A stretch of 64,000 nucleotides of DNA from Streptococcus sp. D7B5 (GCF_029691405.1 NZ_CP121467.1:682001-746000), one strand, 5' to 3'. Positions 17,111-26,806 are shown, counted from the first letter of the stretch. The notes: generated by a model from the letters alone, not told the origin. Translations and numbers: made by a program.

Positions 17111-19639
17111 TTATTCTTTTTCTTTCTTTTCAGAAGCGTTGGCTTCTAGATTTAAATCTTGTTTAGGTTGTTCAACAATAGAGGAATTAGCTTCTTGTTT
17201 CTGTTCTGGCTTGACTGCATCGCTATTTACAGCATCAACAGCCTGTTTCCAGATACCTTCTTCGTTTACTTTGTAACCATCAGGTGTTGTTGCGTTCTTC
17301 AACAAAGAACCATCAGCTTGGAAATAGTACCAATTACCATCATGCTGTTTCCAACCTGTCTGCATAGCTCCTGATTCATCAAAGTAATAATGATTACCAT
17401 TTACTTTATGAAGGCCAACCAACATGATGCCATCTTCAGGATTTAGATAATACCAGACGCCTTTGTCTTTTATCCAACCAGTTTTCATAGCTCCACTTGA
17501 TTCAAAGTAACGATAATGATTATCAAACCATTTCCAGCCAGTTTGCATGGCTCCAGATTTGCTAAAGTAATATTGCTTACCATCTACTTGATGGAGGCCG
17601 ACTAACATAACGCCTTCCTTACCTTCAAGATAATACCAGACATCACCATCTTTCAACCAACCAGTTTGGAGTGCTCCCGACGTAGCGTAGTAATGCCAAG
17701 AATCATTTGACCACTGCCATCCAACTTGCATAGTACCTGCAGAGCTGAAGAAATAGTTCTTACCGTCAATCTCTTTAGATCCTACAGCCATGATACCTGT
17801 TTCTGGATCCAAATAATACCATGATTCTTTATCTTTCAACCAACCAGTTTTCATAGCTCCTGAGTTCGTATAGAAGTACCAGCTATTGTCTTGCCACTTC
17901 CAGCCAGTCTGCATGGCACCACTAGCATTCAAATAGTAACGAACACCATTTATATCTTGTCTACCAGTTAACATGATGCCATCTTTATCCAGATAATACC
18001 ATGTTTCCTGATCCTTGACCCAGCCGGTTTTCATAGCTCCAGAACTTGCAAAATAGTTCCAGTGACCATCAACAAAGACCCAGCCAGTTTGCATGATACC
18101 TTCTTGATTAAAGTAGTATGTGCTTCCATTGATATTCTTTTTACCGATGGTCTTTAGCCCATCCTCATCATAGAAATACCAATTTGAATCAATCTTTTGC
18201 CATGTTGAAGGCTTACCTGCTGTTTGGAGTGCACCACTTTCGCTAAAGAACATCTTCTTGCCATTATAAACTTGATGTCCTGTTAGCATCTTGCCATCTG
18301 CCGCAAAGAGATACTTTTTCCCTCCAATTTCAGAGAGCTCGCTAAATCGTCTAGCACCATTTGATTGGATATAATACCAAGAGTCATCTAGTTTGAACCA
18401 ACCACCAGTTTGCATTTTACCATTTTGGTTCAGATAGTAATCATTCCCTTTGGCATTTTCTCCCCAGTCGTCGTTAAGGTGAAGCCAGCGACCTGCTTGC
18501 ATTTGTCCTTTTCCATTAAAGAAATAAGTGGCTCCGCCAATCTCTCTCCAGCCGATAGCCATTTCTCCGTCAGTCAAACGATATTTCCAATAACCATCTT
18601 CTTGATACCATTTTTCGTCAACTACAGGGATATTAGGGAAGGTATTTGAAACATTAGCAAATCCTTTATCGCTAATATCAAAAACGGTAGCGTCTTGAGT
18701 TTGGCTAGCAGCATGAAGAACCTGAATATTTTTCTTCTGAAGGTATTCTCTGGTTGAAGCAACATTAATATCTCCACCAGTTGTCTGAATAATCATTTTT
18801 GGTGATAAGTTTTCAAGGAAATTAATCGTATTTGAAATTGTCGCATCATAATGGTGGTTCCATTTCATCATATCAACCTTGCCGATAACTGGACCTAACT
18901 TATCTTCTGCTCCCTCGGCATTATCCAAATCTCCACCAAGATAGATTCTCTTTCCTGCCACAGTCACTACTGAAACAATGGAGTTGGAGTTATCATCTCG
19001 AACTTTTTTCAGATTCCCGTCAGCATCATATTCATTCTTATAGTTGTAGAGTTGAATATCCATATCACCTAATTTTAGGTGGCTATCCTCATCTGAAATA
19101 TTCTGGATAAGAGTAACTCCTCGTTTTTGAGCTGCTCTCAAAGCATTATCATAATTGAAAAGATTATCCCATAGTCCCCAGTTTGCTGTGATCCGATCAT
19201 CTGAATATTTTTTCAAATAAAACTTACCGACCTGATATCGATTGAGTATTTCGTCTGCTCCACCAATATGGTCACTATGAACATGAGTTCCTATAATAAA
19301 ATCTAATTTTTTTACACCTATTTGATCCAAGTGGCGAATCAATCGATCCTCCAATACTTGATAATTTCTCATGGAAATTCCCCAGCGGCTTGGATAGCGT
19401 GGGTCACTCCCATCAGGGAAGTCATAGTCTTCACCCATATCAATCAAAGCATAGTGACCATTGCTTTCCAGAAGGATGGCATCACTCCCAGATTTTGCTT
19501 TAGTATTTATGAAATGGATACGATTGCCCGAACCTGCAGAGATGGTATCTGCATCTACTCCTTGCGATAACTGAATCAGTAATAGAAAGAATGCGAGAAC
19601 ACTATAGCTGACTGATTTTAATAACCATTTATTTTTCAC
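17111..19639 (-). CDS. Choline-binding phosphorylcholine esterase (Pce/CbpE-like)
   Basis: An 842-residue secreted protein. Signal peptide is residues 1-30. The metallo-beta-lactamase-fold domain (about 35-335) has the zinc motif THVHSDHIGG (118-127), H187, D237 in LGGDLDN and H262/H263 in WNHHYD. It matches pneumococcal Pce, which removes phosphocholine from teichoic acid. Residues about 343-800 hold some 21 choline-binding repeats of about 20 residues, twice the number I recall for Pce. The start is GTG with AAAGGAG 8 nt upstream. It is last in the LicD-glycosyltransferase operon, which suggests editing of the polymer made by its neighbours. Confidence 0.93.
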   Translation of the reverse strand: MKNKWLLKSVSYSVLAFFLLLIQLSQGVDADTISAGSGNRIHFINTKAKSGSDAILLESNGHYALIDMGEDYDFPDGSDPRYPSRWGISMRNYQVLEDRLIRHLDQIGVKKLDFIIGTHVHSDHIGGADEILNRYQVGKFYLKKYSDDRITANWGLWDNLFNYDNALRAAQKRGVTLIQNISDEDSHLKLGDMDIQLYNYKNEYDADGNLKKVRDDNSNSIVSVVTVAGKRIYLGGDLDNAEGAEDKLGPVIGKVDMMKWNHHYDATISNTINFLENLSPKMIIQTTGGDINVASTREYLQKKNIQVLHAASQTQDATVFDISDKGFANVSNTFPNIPVVDEKWYQEDGYWKYRLTDGEMAIGWREIGGATYFFNGKGQMQAGRWLHLNDDWGENAKGNDYYLNQNGKMQTGGWFKLDDSWYYIQSNGARRFSELSEIGGKKYLFAADGKMLTGHQVYNGKKMFFSESGALQTAGKPSTWQKIDSNWYFYDEDGLKTIGKKNINGSTYYFNQEGIMQTGWVFVDGHWNYFASSGAMKTGWVKDQETWYYLDKDGIMLTGRQDINGVRYYLNASGAMQTGWKWQDNSWYFYTNSGAMKTGWLKDKESWYYLDPETGIMAVGSKEIDGKNYFFSSAGTMQVGWQWSNDSWHYYATSGALQTGWLKDGDVWYYLEGKEGVMLVGLHQVDGKQYYFSKSGAMQTGWKWFDNHYRYFESSGAMKTGWIKDKGVWYYLNPEDGIMLVGLHKVNGNHYYFDESGAMQTGWKQHDGNWYYFQADGSLLKNATTPDGYKVNEEGIWKQAVDAVNSDAVKPEQKQEANSSIVEQPKQDLNLEANASEKKEKE
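17354..18082 (-). repeat. Four tandem 60-61-codon super-repeats in the choline-binding domain
   Basis: Units at 18082-17903, 17902-17720, 17719-17537 and 17536-17354 each encode three choline-binding modules in the same order: a W-x-W/V-x-D/N module ending GAMKTG or GALQTG, a WxKD...WYYL...GIML module and an xxxVDGK-YYF module ending GAMQTG. This shows expansion by duplication of three-module blocks. Confidence 0.8.
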
Positions 19640-19682
19640 CTTGAAAACTCCTTTATCTTAACATTAAGCAACTTTTAAAAAT

Positions 19683-20495
19683 CTAATCAATCCAATAATT
19701 TTTATCCCCTCCTGGGACTTGTTGCTCAATAGGTGGTGGAGTCATATAGTTTTCTCCAAATTCGTAGACAAGTATTTCATGGTATTTTCTCGGAACCTTG
19801 AGCACAATGTTTTCATAAGGCATATCAATCAAATCATAGAGCCATTCTTTTTTTATACCATTTGGATAATAAGGGTCATAGATAGTACAAGTAAGATCTG
19901 TTGCTTGATCTACACTATACTTTAAAGCAAGGCTCTCTAATTTTTGATTCCATAGCTGTGGGGAAGTTAAGCGGAAAATAGCTGATCCCATATAACGAGG
20001 GAGGTTTTTTAGTCCACCATTCTCAGACTTGATCCCTTTAAAATTCAAAGAAGAAAGGCGAATGAAATATTTGTAGAGCTTCATTTTTTTACGGTCACTT
20101 TCCTCTGTGACGACACCATCATATGGAAAAATGTCAACGCAAGTTCCCAATACGACCGTTGGGTCTACGAGGTTAGCATCTCGACGAGTCCTTACATCAT
20201 AGACTCTCATATAACTGTATGGATATCCCTTTGTTTCTCTGAATGAAATCAATTTATAGTAGGGATGATTTTCATTTTGTAAAACCTTGTACAGTTTTTC
20301 AAATTCATCACGCGCCAAGGAAATATCTGTATCATCATCCCAAGGGATAAATCCTTTATGGCGTACAGCTCCTAGTAAGGTTCCAAAATCAATAAAGTAT
20401 TTGATTTGATGTTGTTCACAAAGATCATGTAGATACTTTAAAATATCCAATTCTACTTGCTTGATTTCTTCAAGAGTTAAAGTTCTTTCAGACAT
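19683..20495 (-). CDS. LicD-family transferase
   Basis: A 270-residue member of the LicD (nucleotidyltransferase-fold) family, which transfers phosphocholine or similar phospho-alcohols to cell-surface glycans. Motif DFGTLLGAVRHKGF leads into PWDDDTDI (residues 51-58), the metal-binding centre of the family. The C-terminal end has YHEILVYEFGENYMTPPP. It is soluble with no signal. It lies between the polymerase/LicD fusion (57 bp upstream) and the Pce-like gene (43 bp downstream). What it attaches cannot be decided: phosphocholine is the family default. Confidence 0.9.
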   Translation of the reverse strand: MSERTLTLEEIKQVELDILKYLHDLCEQHQIKYFIDFGTLLGAVRHKGFIPWDDDTDISLARDEFEKLYKVLQNENHPYYKLISFRETKGYPYSYMRVYDVRTRRDANLVDPTVVLGTCVDIFPYDGVVTEESDRKKMKLYKYFIRLSSLNFKGIKSENGGLKNLPRYMGSAIFRLTSPQLWNQKLESLALKYSVDQATDLTCTIYDPYYPNGIKKEWLYDLIDMPYENIVLKVPRKYHEILVYEFGENYMTPPPIEQQVPGGDKNYWID

Positions 20496-20552
20496 AGGTT
20501 CTATTCTCCTAAATTTGACTATATTTTTAAACGTTTCTTAATCCCAATCCCG

Positions 20553-22712
20553 TCATTTAGACCTTTTAACAATCTTCCATAATTTAAAATCATGATGAGA
20601 TACTCTTTGTTCAACCGGCGGCAATTGCATATAGTCTCCGTAGTCTGAGGTCAAAATTTCATGATAATTTTTCGGAATGGTAAATTCCTTACCTTCAAAT
20701 GTTCCAGTAGTAACTTGTTCCAACCATTCACGTCTCCACACTGGTTTGTTCATATCCTTGTAGATAAGATAATCCACTTGCTCATAATCTGAGACTTTAC
20801 GGGATTTTGCAAGCTCTTCAATCTGGGCAACGTATTTGTTCGTATTGGTGAAATAGAAAATAATAACTGACACATAACGTAGCAGTGAATTCAGTACACT
20901 TTTCGTATTAGTAATGCCTTTAAAGGTGTAGCAACTCAATTGACGTTTCTTTATCAGTTTCGTCATCTTGTTTTTAAATTCTACGTCATCCTCGTAGCCA
21001 TCTACAGGGAAAATATCGACATAGATTCCCATATTCGAATCAATGCGAACATCTTCTTCCAGCAAGTAAGTATGGTTATCCTGCACTTTCATGAAGGGAT
21101 AGACATAGTTGAGATTATTTTTATAAGACATGACCTCGTAACGTTCATCAGGGTTAGCGATAAGGTAGTCTTGCAACTTTTCATAATCTTCTCGTAACAT
21201 GCAGATATCCATGTCATCATCCCAAGGGATAAATCCTTGATGGCGAACAGCACCAATTAGACTTCCATATGCTAAGAAATACTTAACCCCAATTTTCTGA
21301 CAAACTTCATGAATATACTCCATGATTCCAAGTTCCATCTGTTGAATTTCATTGACATCTGTTACTTCTTGGTACCGAACTCCTTCATCGCGTTTGCAGA
21401 CTACGAGTCCATAGCCAATCGCTAGCCAGAAGATGATATTAATAAAGTTGGTTGAATACATAATCTGACTTTCAAATAATTGACCAAACAAGATACCAAA
21501 GAAAAGGATCATGATCAATTTATCAGTATGTTTCTTGGAAACAATCAAATACGTTAAAAAGCGCTTGATGACATAAGCCAGTACAAGAAGGAAGGATACC
21601 AAACCTAGAACTCCCGAACTGACAAATATGGTCACAAAAATGTTATGGAAATTCCCACCGATAAGGGAGTTTTGAATCTCAAATTTACTGAAATATTCTG
21701 TGTAGTAATCTGGAACATTTCGTACACCATAACCAAAAATTGGTTTGGCACTTCCCATCTTGATGGCATTTTTCCAGATATAGGTTCTACCACTTGGTGT
21801 TGTTTCAATCAGATGGAGCTCACCGTTCTTCTTAGTAACAGACGAATCTGTCTCAGCATAGGATTGTCCTTTGTTTAAATCTAAGACAGTCGCTGTTTCA
21901 GATGAGATATAGATTGAAGTTACATAGCTTAATCCAATATTAGTTGCAGTAATCAGCAAACCAGCAATTATAAAAGTGAGGAATCGTTTAACGATACTTC
22001 CTCTAGTAGCAAAGAAACTATAGAGTCCAATCATGAGAAGTAAAGAAAGTAAGGCTCCTCGACTTTGCATGGTAGCGAAGTAAACGAATTGAATCACATT
22101 ATTCAGTTTAAGATAAACAGAATATTTACTTCCTTTATGGATCAAATACATAGCCAAAATAATGCTAATGTATGAAAATATCGCACTAGCATTTGGATTG
22201 ACAATCCCCCACAGACGGCCGTTCATGACACCATAGTAATAAGATTGTTCACCAATCTTAAATAGGATGAGGACTCTACTTATCAATAAACCAAACGCAA
22301 AAATTGCTGAAGAAAAAGATACAATTTGAACCGTATAGGCAATCCAGTCAAATAATTTTTTAAGTTGCCCTGATTGTAACATGGTAAATAATAAAACATA
22401 GGTTACCATGAAGAGAATTTCAATCACATTTCCAATCAGATGTCCAGAGCGATTGAAAACAGCTGATAGCAGATGACTTCCAGCTAAGAGTCCAAATAAG
22501 GATAGAAATTTGCGATCTGCTGTGATTTCTTTCCACTTAAACAATAAGGTATAGCAAATATAAAGCACTACAATCGCTGATAATCCCTTGTAGAGGGGAT
22601 TTGCTATCTTATAAACCAGTGAACTCATACTTAAAATCGAAATGAAAACAAATAGATACGCAATCCATAGTTTTGATTTTTCAAAGTATTCATCCATTTT
22701 TGAAAAATTCAT
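20553..22712 (-). CDS. Fusion: O-antigen-ligase/polymerase-like membrane domain + LicD domain
   Basis: About 719 residues. Residues 1-440 contain about 11-12 membrane helices with the Wzy/WaaL-type marks SGRTYIWKNAI...PIFGYG (about 309-330, in a large outer loop) and GNFHNIFVTIF (about 355-365). Residues 448-719 are a full LicD domain with AYGSLIGAVRHQGF and PWDDDMDI (498-505). The frame also offers a TTG at 22718, but AAGGAG lies 6 nt before the ATG at 22712, which I prefer. It probably polymerises or ligates teichoic repeat units and also decorates them. The join is in frame with no sign of a sequencing break. Confidence 0.88.
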   Translation of the reverse strand: MNFSKMDEYFEKSKLWIAYLFVFISILSMSSLVYKIANPLYKGLSAIVVLYICYTLLFKWKEITADRKFLSLFGLLAGSHLLSAVFNRSGHLIGNVIEILFMVTYVLLFTMLQSGQLKKLFDWIAYTVQIVSFSSAIFAFGLLISRVLILFKIGEQSYYYGVMNGRLWGIVNPNASAIFSYISIILAMYLIHKGSKYSVYLKLNNVIQFVYFATMQSRGALLSLLLMIGLYSFFATRGSIVKRFLTFIIAGLLITATNIGLSYVTSIYISSETATVLDLNKGQSYAETDSSVTKKNGELHLIETTPSGRTYIWKNAIKMGSAKPIFGYGVRNVPDYYTEYFSKFEIQNSLIGGNFHNIFVTIFVSSGVLGLVSFLLVLAYVIKRFLTYLIVSKKHTDKLIMILFFGILFGQLFESQIMYSTNFINIIFWLAIGYGLVVCKRDEGVRYQEVTDVNEIQQMELGIMEYIHEVCQKIGVKYFLAYGSLIGAVRHQGFIPWDDDMDICMLREDYEKLQDYLIANPDERYEVMSYKNNLNYVYPFMKVQDNHTYLLEEDVRIDSNMGIYVDIFPVDGYEDDVEFKNKMTKLIKKRQLSCYTFKGITNTKSVLNSLLRYVSVIIFYFTNTNKYVAQIEELAKSRKVSDYEQVDYLIYKDMNKPVWRREWLEQVTTGTFEGKEFTIPKNYHEILTSDYGDYMQLPPVEQRVSHHDFKLWKIVKRSK

Positions 22713-22733
22713 TTTCAACTCCTTCTCATGATA

Positions 22734-23702
22734 TTAGTTTTTTAATCCAACAATTTTCTTATATAGCCATGGAGAAATGACAAGTGAAAGGATAGCTACC
22801 TTGCGAAAAGTGGTGAAATAAGCATCTTTCCATATTTCGCGTCGGTGCTGAACAATCCAAGTCCTCAGCTCGGCTTTCTCCTTTTGATACTCTTCACGTG
22901 AAGTAAAGATAATTTTATCGTAAACTGTGATGTACGACCAACATTCTCTATTTATTAATTCGTATTTTAAATTAGGGAAGGCTTGTGAAACTTGAGCAAT
23001 TATTTGCTGATAAACTTCTATCGTGTCAAATACATATCGATTAACAGATGTTGTTGCACTTCCCTCACGATGATCATAATAATAAACAGGTTTGTCAATA
23101 AATACGCAACTGCATCTTGTCTTTAGTAGCAATTCAGTTAAAAATAGAGCATCTTCAGCTAGGTGATAGTTGGTATTAAACTTTTCATACGCTAGCAGGT
23201 CTCTCTTAAACAGTTTTGCAACTGGAAAAAATGACGTTCTGGTAGTCATCAGTAGTTCCTTCATGGTTTCTTCTGTTGACCAGAGTTCTGTTTTTCCTGA
23301 ATGTGGAGGTATATCAGTTACAATGCCGTTTTTGATATGGTGCAGAGGAGCAATAACAAAGCCTACATTCAACCCTTCAACTGCACTTGCTAAAGTAGCT
23401 AGGTAATCTTGGGTAACGAAATCATCGCTATCAATAAAGGTAACCCAAGAACCCGTCGCTAGCTGAATTCCCATATTTCTAGCATTTGAAACACCAGCAT
23501 TTTCGATATGATAAACCTTGATATTCTCATACTGAGATGCTAAGTGATCACAGATCTGTCCACTAGAATCAGTAGAACCATCATTGATTAGGATTAACTC
23601 AAAATGGGTATAAGTCTGTTGAAGAATCGACTCCACACATCGCTCCAGATAGGCTTCTACATTGTAGACTGGAACGATAATGCTTATTTTTTTTCCCATC
23701 AT
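22734..23702 (-). CDS. Family 2 glycosyltransferase
   Basis: A 322-residue GT-A enzyme. Seen: ISIIVPVYNVEAYLERCVESIL, NDGSTD (40-45), GVSNARNMG and DSDD (91-94), the sugar-nucleotide and metal site. The C-terminal part is divergent, with a hydrophobic end (VAILSLVISPWLYKKI) that may bind the membrane. The first of two adjacent ATG codons overlaps the upstream licD stop by 4 bp (ATGA), so translation is coupled. It is the only clear glycosyltransferase of the cluster, so other sugars must be added by enzymes encoded elsewhere. Confidence 0.92.
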   Translation of the reverse strand: MMGKKISIIVPVYNVEAYLERCVESILQQTYTHFELILINDGSTDSSGQICDHLASQYENIKVYHIENAGVSNARNMGIQLATGSWVTFIDSDDFVTQDYLATLASAVEGLNVGFVIAPLHHIKNGIVTDIPPHSGKTELWSTEETMKELLMTTRTSFFPVAKLFKRDLLAYEKFNTNYHLAEDALFLTELLLKTRCSCVFIDKPVYYYDHREGSATTSVNRYVFDTIEVYQQIIAQVSQAFPNLKYELINRECWSYITVYDKIIFTSREEYQKEKAELRTWIVQHRREIWKDAYFTTFRKVAILSLVISPWLYKKIVGLKN

Positions 23703-24535
23703 GCTCCGTATTCTCCCTTGTACTCTGTGTAGCTCTTGTCCATGTCTGCTATAATGGCGTCATGATGCGGTACTTGCTTGTCCGCTGGTGGCGGTGTCAT
23801 ATAATCCCCAAAAGCAGTGCTGAGATAGGCATCGTAGCCAACTGGGATAGGCATCTCTGTTCCTTCAAATGGCAAGAAAAGATTGTCTTCAAAGGATGCG
23901 ATTGGGTATTTGTTTCGCATGTATCCGGGACCTGAGCATAATTCCGTAATTCCATCGCTCTCAGCCAGACCATACTTGGTCATTTCTTTTTCAGCTTTTT
24001 TCCAAATGCGATAACGTAGAGATTTTGGAGTCAGGCCGAGTAAGATGCGACTTCCCCATTTCATGATGGCACCATGCTTTTCTGGGACAGTTTGGGCGCA
24101 AAAGAGTGAATAAATCAAGGCCCAACGAACCTGTTTCTTACGCTCAGCTAGATTTTTAGGATAATAATCCAAAGGTAAAACATCCAAGGCCAAACCGTGT
24201 GGCAAATCCAAATCCTTCTGATAAGGCTTGATACAAGTGGTTTCCTTGTCACGAATGGTAATAAAAAGGTTACGGTCTACAAAATCTTTGTTACTCTTTG
24301 ACAAGAAATAACGCTCGTCTGCATAACGTGGCCACAGTTCTGCTAATTTTTCATAGTCCTTACGTGGCATGAAAAAGTCCAAATCATCATCCCAAGGAAT
24401 GAAACCTTTGTTACGTAGGGCACCAATGGCTCCTCCACCACAGAGATAGCACAACAAATCATGTTTTTTACAAAATGCAACGAAATATTCAGCCATTTCC
24501 AGACTACGAGCCTGAATCGCTTTCAAATCACTCAT
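23699..24535 (-). CDS. LicD-family transferase (LicD3-like by position)
   Basis: A 278-residue LicD protein with GGGAIGALRNKGFIPWDDDLDFF (core at about 33-55) and the family C-terminal pattern AYLSTAFGDYMTPPP. It is first in the minus-strand cluster, next to the LCP gene, where I remember licD3 in pneumococcus. GAGGAG precedes the ATG by 5 nt. An extended -10 promoter lies at 24575-24583. It could add phosphocholine or another phospho-group to a precursor. Confidence 0.9.
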   Translation of the reverse strand: MSDLKAIQARSLEMAEYFVAFCKKHDLLCYLCGGGAIGALRNKGFIPWDDDLDFFMPRKDYEKLAELWPRYADERYFLSKSNKDFVDRNLFITIRDKETTCIKPYQKDLDLPHGLALDVLPLDYYPKNLAERKKQVRWALIYSLFCAQTVPEKHGAIMKWGSRILLGLTPKSLRYRIWKKAEKEMTKYGLAESDGITELCSGPGYMRNKYPIASFEDNLFLPFEGTEMPIPVGYDAYLSTAFGDYMTPPPADKQVPHHDAIIADMDKSYTEYKGEYGA

Positions 24536-24574
24536 GTCTCTCCTCTTCTGTCCAATAACGAGTTATATCGTTTT

Positions 24575-24583
24575 ATTATACCA
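24575..24583 (-). promoter_or_regulatory. Promoter of licD-GT2-polymerase-licD-pce operon (extended -10)
   Basis: Minus-strand TGGTATAAT, 40 bp before the first start codon. No later promoter stands out until the end of the cluster. Confidence 0.6.
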
Positions 24584-24615
24584 TAAAAAAGCCCTAAAAA
24601 TCCATCAGATACTAA

Positions 24616-24670
24616 GAAAAATCAAAGCCTAAACCACTTTTTCACTTGTGATTCAAACTTTGATTTTTTT
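24616..24670. terminator. Terminator after the LCP gene
   Basis: Arms AAAAATCAAAG (24617-24627) and CTTTGATTTTT (24658-24668) enclose a smaller CACTT...GTG hairpin. T-runs occur on both strands. It separates the aromatic/LCP operon from the teichoic cluster. Confidence 0.7.
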
Positions 24671-24678
24671 ATAGTATT

Positions 24679-25965
24679 CTATCTCATTCCCATTTGGGCG
24701 AGTTTGGTCTGATATTTATTTTGATCAACTAGAAGTCCTTGTCCACCATAGATATCATAAGCGTCTACCCAGTCACCAAGTTCTGGGACGGTGAGTCTTT
24801 CAATGCCATTTTGAGCACCTTCTAGGACAGATAAGCCATTGGTCAACAAGAAGCTATATGGTAGATTTGTTGATGTCATGCCAAAGACTTTTCCAAGTGC
24901 CTCTGACCCCGTAAAGAGCTTGGTTGGATCTTTGATTTGCTCAAGAACAGCTGACATGACTTGTTGCTGACGTTTGGTACGGCCATAGTCTCCCTCATCA
25001 TCATCACGGAAGCGAGCATAGTTCAGCAAGGTGGAGCCATTCATCTGCTGTTTTCCAACTTTGATAGTTTGAGTTGGGGACTCTGTCTCTGTTGCATGAA
25101 GGTCATCTCCGACTGTGGCTTCTGTCAGAGGTTGACCATTCAATGTTGAGAATTGAGCATCAATCGTTACTCCGTCAGGGAAGAGGGTATCAATAGCTGT
25201 TGCAAAGGCTTGGAAGTCAACTAGAGCATAGTACTTAATATCCAAATCAAAGTTGTCTTTTAGAACCTTGCGGACCATTTCAGCCCCCTTTTGCCCTTCT
25301 TGTTCCCCAAGTTCATAAGCAACATTTAGTTTGTTATCCGTTTGTTTCTGGCCATTTACAATCTTACTGTACCCGTCGATATAAACTAAGTTGTCACGCA
25401 TAAAGCTGACTAGTTTGATCTTCTTATCCGATCCACTGACATTCAGTACCATGATCGTGTCGGTACGAGTCTCCGCACTATTTTGACCGATACGGCCATC
25501 TGTCCCCATGACTAAAATATTCACACCATCTTTGGTATCCTGACCGTTAAAGACCTCTACTTGAGCTGCCTTGGCGTCAGCTGGCTTATTTGTTGGATTG
25601 GCTGCTGACTGGAACCCTCGAAGAAACATAAAAATCATCCCTACAAGCACACAGGTAATCAACAGCAAGAACCAAGTCAGTATTCGTTTGAAGCGAATTC
25701 TTCTCTTTTTCTTTTTGACTTTAGGTTGAGGAGCTACCTTTTCACGTTTCTTAGACCGGCTTCTACTGCCATAAGTCGGAAGATCAATATCTCTACCCCA
25801 AGTTTCTTCTTGGTGGAAATGGTGAACTTCAGACTTGGGACCTGCCATTTTCTGTTGCAGATAATCAAACTCCCTCCGTTCACGGTCGTTGAGGTAATGA
25901 ATATTTTTGAAGAGATAGTCATAACGTAACTGCTCGTGATGACTTAAAGGATTTTCTTTGCTCAT
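24679..25965 (-). CDS. psr: LytR-CpsA-Psr family cell-wall glycopolymer transferase
   Basis: A 428-residue type II membrane protein: a cytoplasmic charged N-terminus (1-94, with KKKKRRIRFKR), one membrane helix (about 95-115), then the extracellular LCP domain with NILVMGTDGR (about 149), ETRTDTIMVL and VSFMRDNLVYI. LCP enzymes attach teichoic acid or capsule to peptidoglycan. ATGA overlap with pheA makes it the last gene of the aromatic operon, while physically it borders the teichoic cluster. Confidence 0.93.
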   Translation of the reverse strand: MSKENPLSHHEQLRYDYLFKNIHYLNDRERREFDYLQQKMAGPKSEVHHFHQEETWGRDIDLPTYGSRSRSKKREKVAPQPKVKKKKRRIRFKRILTWFLLLITCVLVGMIFMFLRGFQSAANPTNKPADAKAAQVEVFNGQDTKDGVNILVMGTDGRIGQNSAETRTDTIMVLNVSGSDKKIKLVSFMRDNLVYIDGYSKIVNGQKQTDNKLNVAYELGEQEGQKGAEMVRKVLKDNFDLDIKYYALVDFQAFATAIDTLFPDGVTIDAQFSTLNGQPLTEATVGDDLHATETESPTQTIKVGKQQMNGSTLLNYARFRDDDEGDYGRTKRQQQVMSAVLEQIKDPTKLFTGSEALGKVFGMTSTNLPYSFLLTNGLSVLEGAQNGIERLTVPELGDWVDAYDIYGGQGLLVDQNKYQTKLAQMGMR

Positions 25966-26806
25966 TGACTCTCCTTTTCTAAATCAGTTATGGTAAAAAT
26001 CGGGTAGGTCCCCAGAATCTTATGCTGGATTCCAATAGCTTCTAGTTCTTGTCTTGCAAAATGAACCAGTTCTTTGTCACTATAGTCTACATCGATAATG
26101 AAAAAGTATTCTCCCAAGGCTGTTTTAAGGGGGCGACTTTCAATCTTTGTTAAGTCAATCCCTCTCCAAGCAAAGGTCGAAAGTGCCTTGTAAAGAGCAC
26201 CAGGTAGGTTGTCTGGTAAGGTCAAGGCCAAACTCATTTTTTCAGCTTGTGAGTTCAAAGGAATCTTCGGTATCTCTGCCCCTAACACCCAAAAACGTGT
26301 GAAATTGGCTTCCATTTCCTGAATATCCTCTGCAATCAATTCCAAGCCATATTCTTCAGCTGAACTTTTAGGAGCAATAGCTGCATAAGGCTGATCTGGA
26401 TGTTCTGAGACAAAGCGAGCTGCATAGGCTGTGCTTGCCGTCACTTCAAGCTGGGCTTCTGGATAATGCTCCTCTATGAACCTCTTTCCTTGAGCCAGAG
26501 CCTGAGGATGAGAAAAGATCTTTTCAATTTTTGAGTGACCTGGAACCACCATCAACTGCTGGTGAATGGGCTGGACGATTTCTGCAACTGCTTGGATGCG
26601 AGCTTGATGAAAAAGATAATCCAAACTTTCATGGACACTACCTTCAATGGAGTTTTCAACAGGTACCACAGAATAATCCACCAAGTCTTGCTCATAAGCC
26701 TTGATAACATCTGTGATATTGGCAAAAGCCTGCAATTTCTCTTTGGGAAATGCTGTCTGCACAACATGATGCGAAAAAGATCCCTTGGGACCTAGATAGG
26801 CAATTT

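Noticed and set aside
17354..18082. Regular repeats that could suggest a CRISPR array or a mobile repeat
   Set aside because: The units are in-frame, diverged 60-61-codon blocks inside the choline-binding domain, not identical short repeats with unique spacers.
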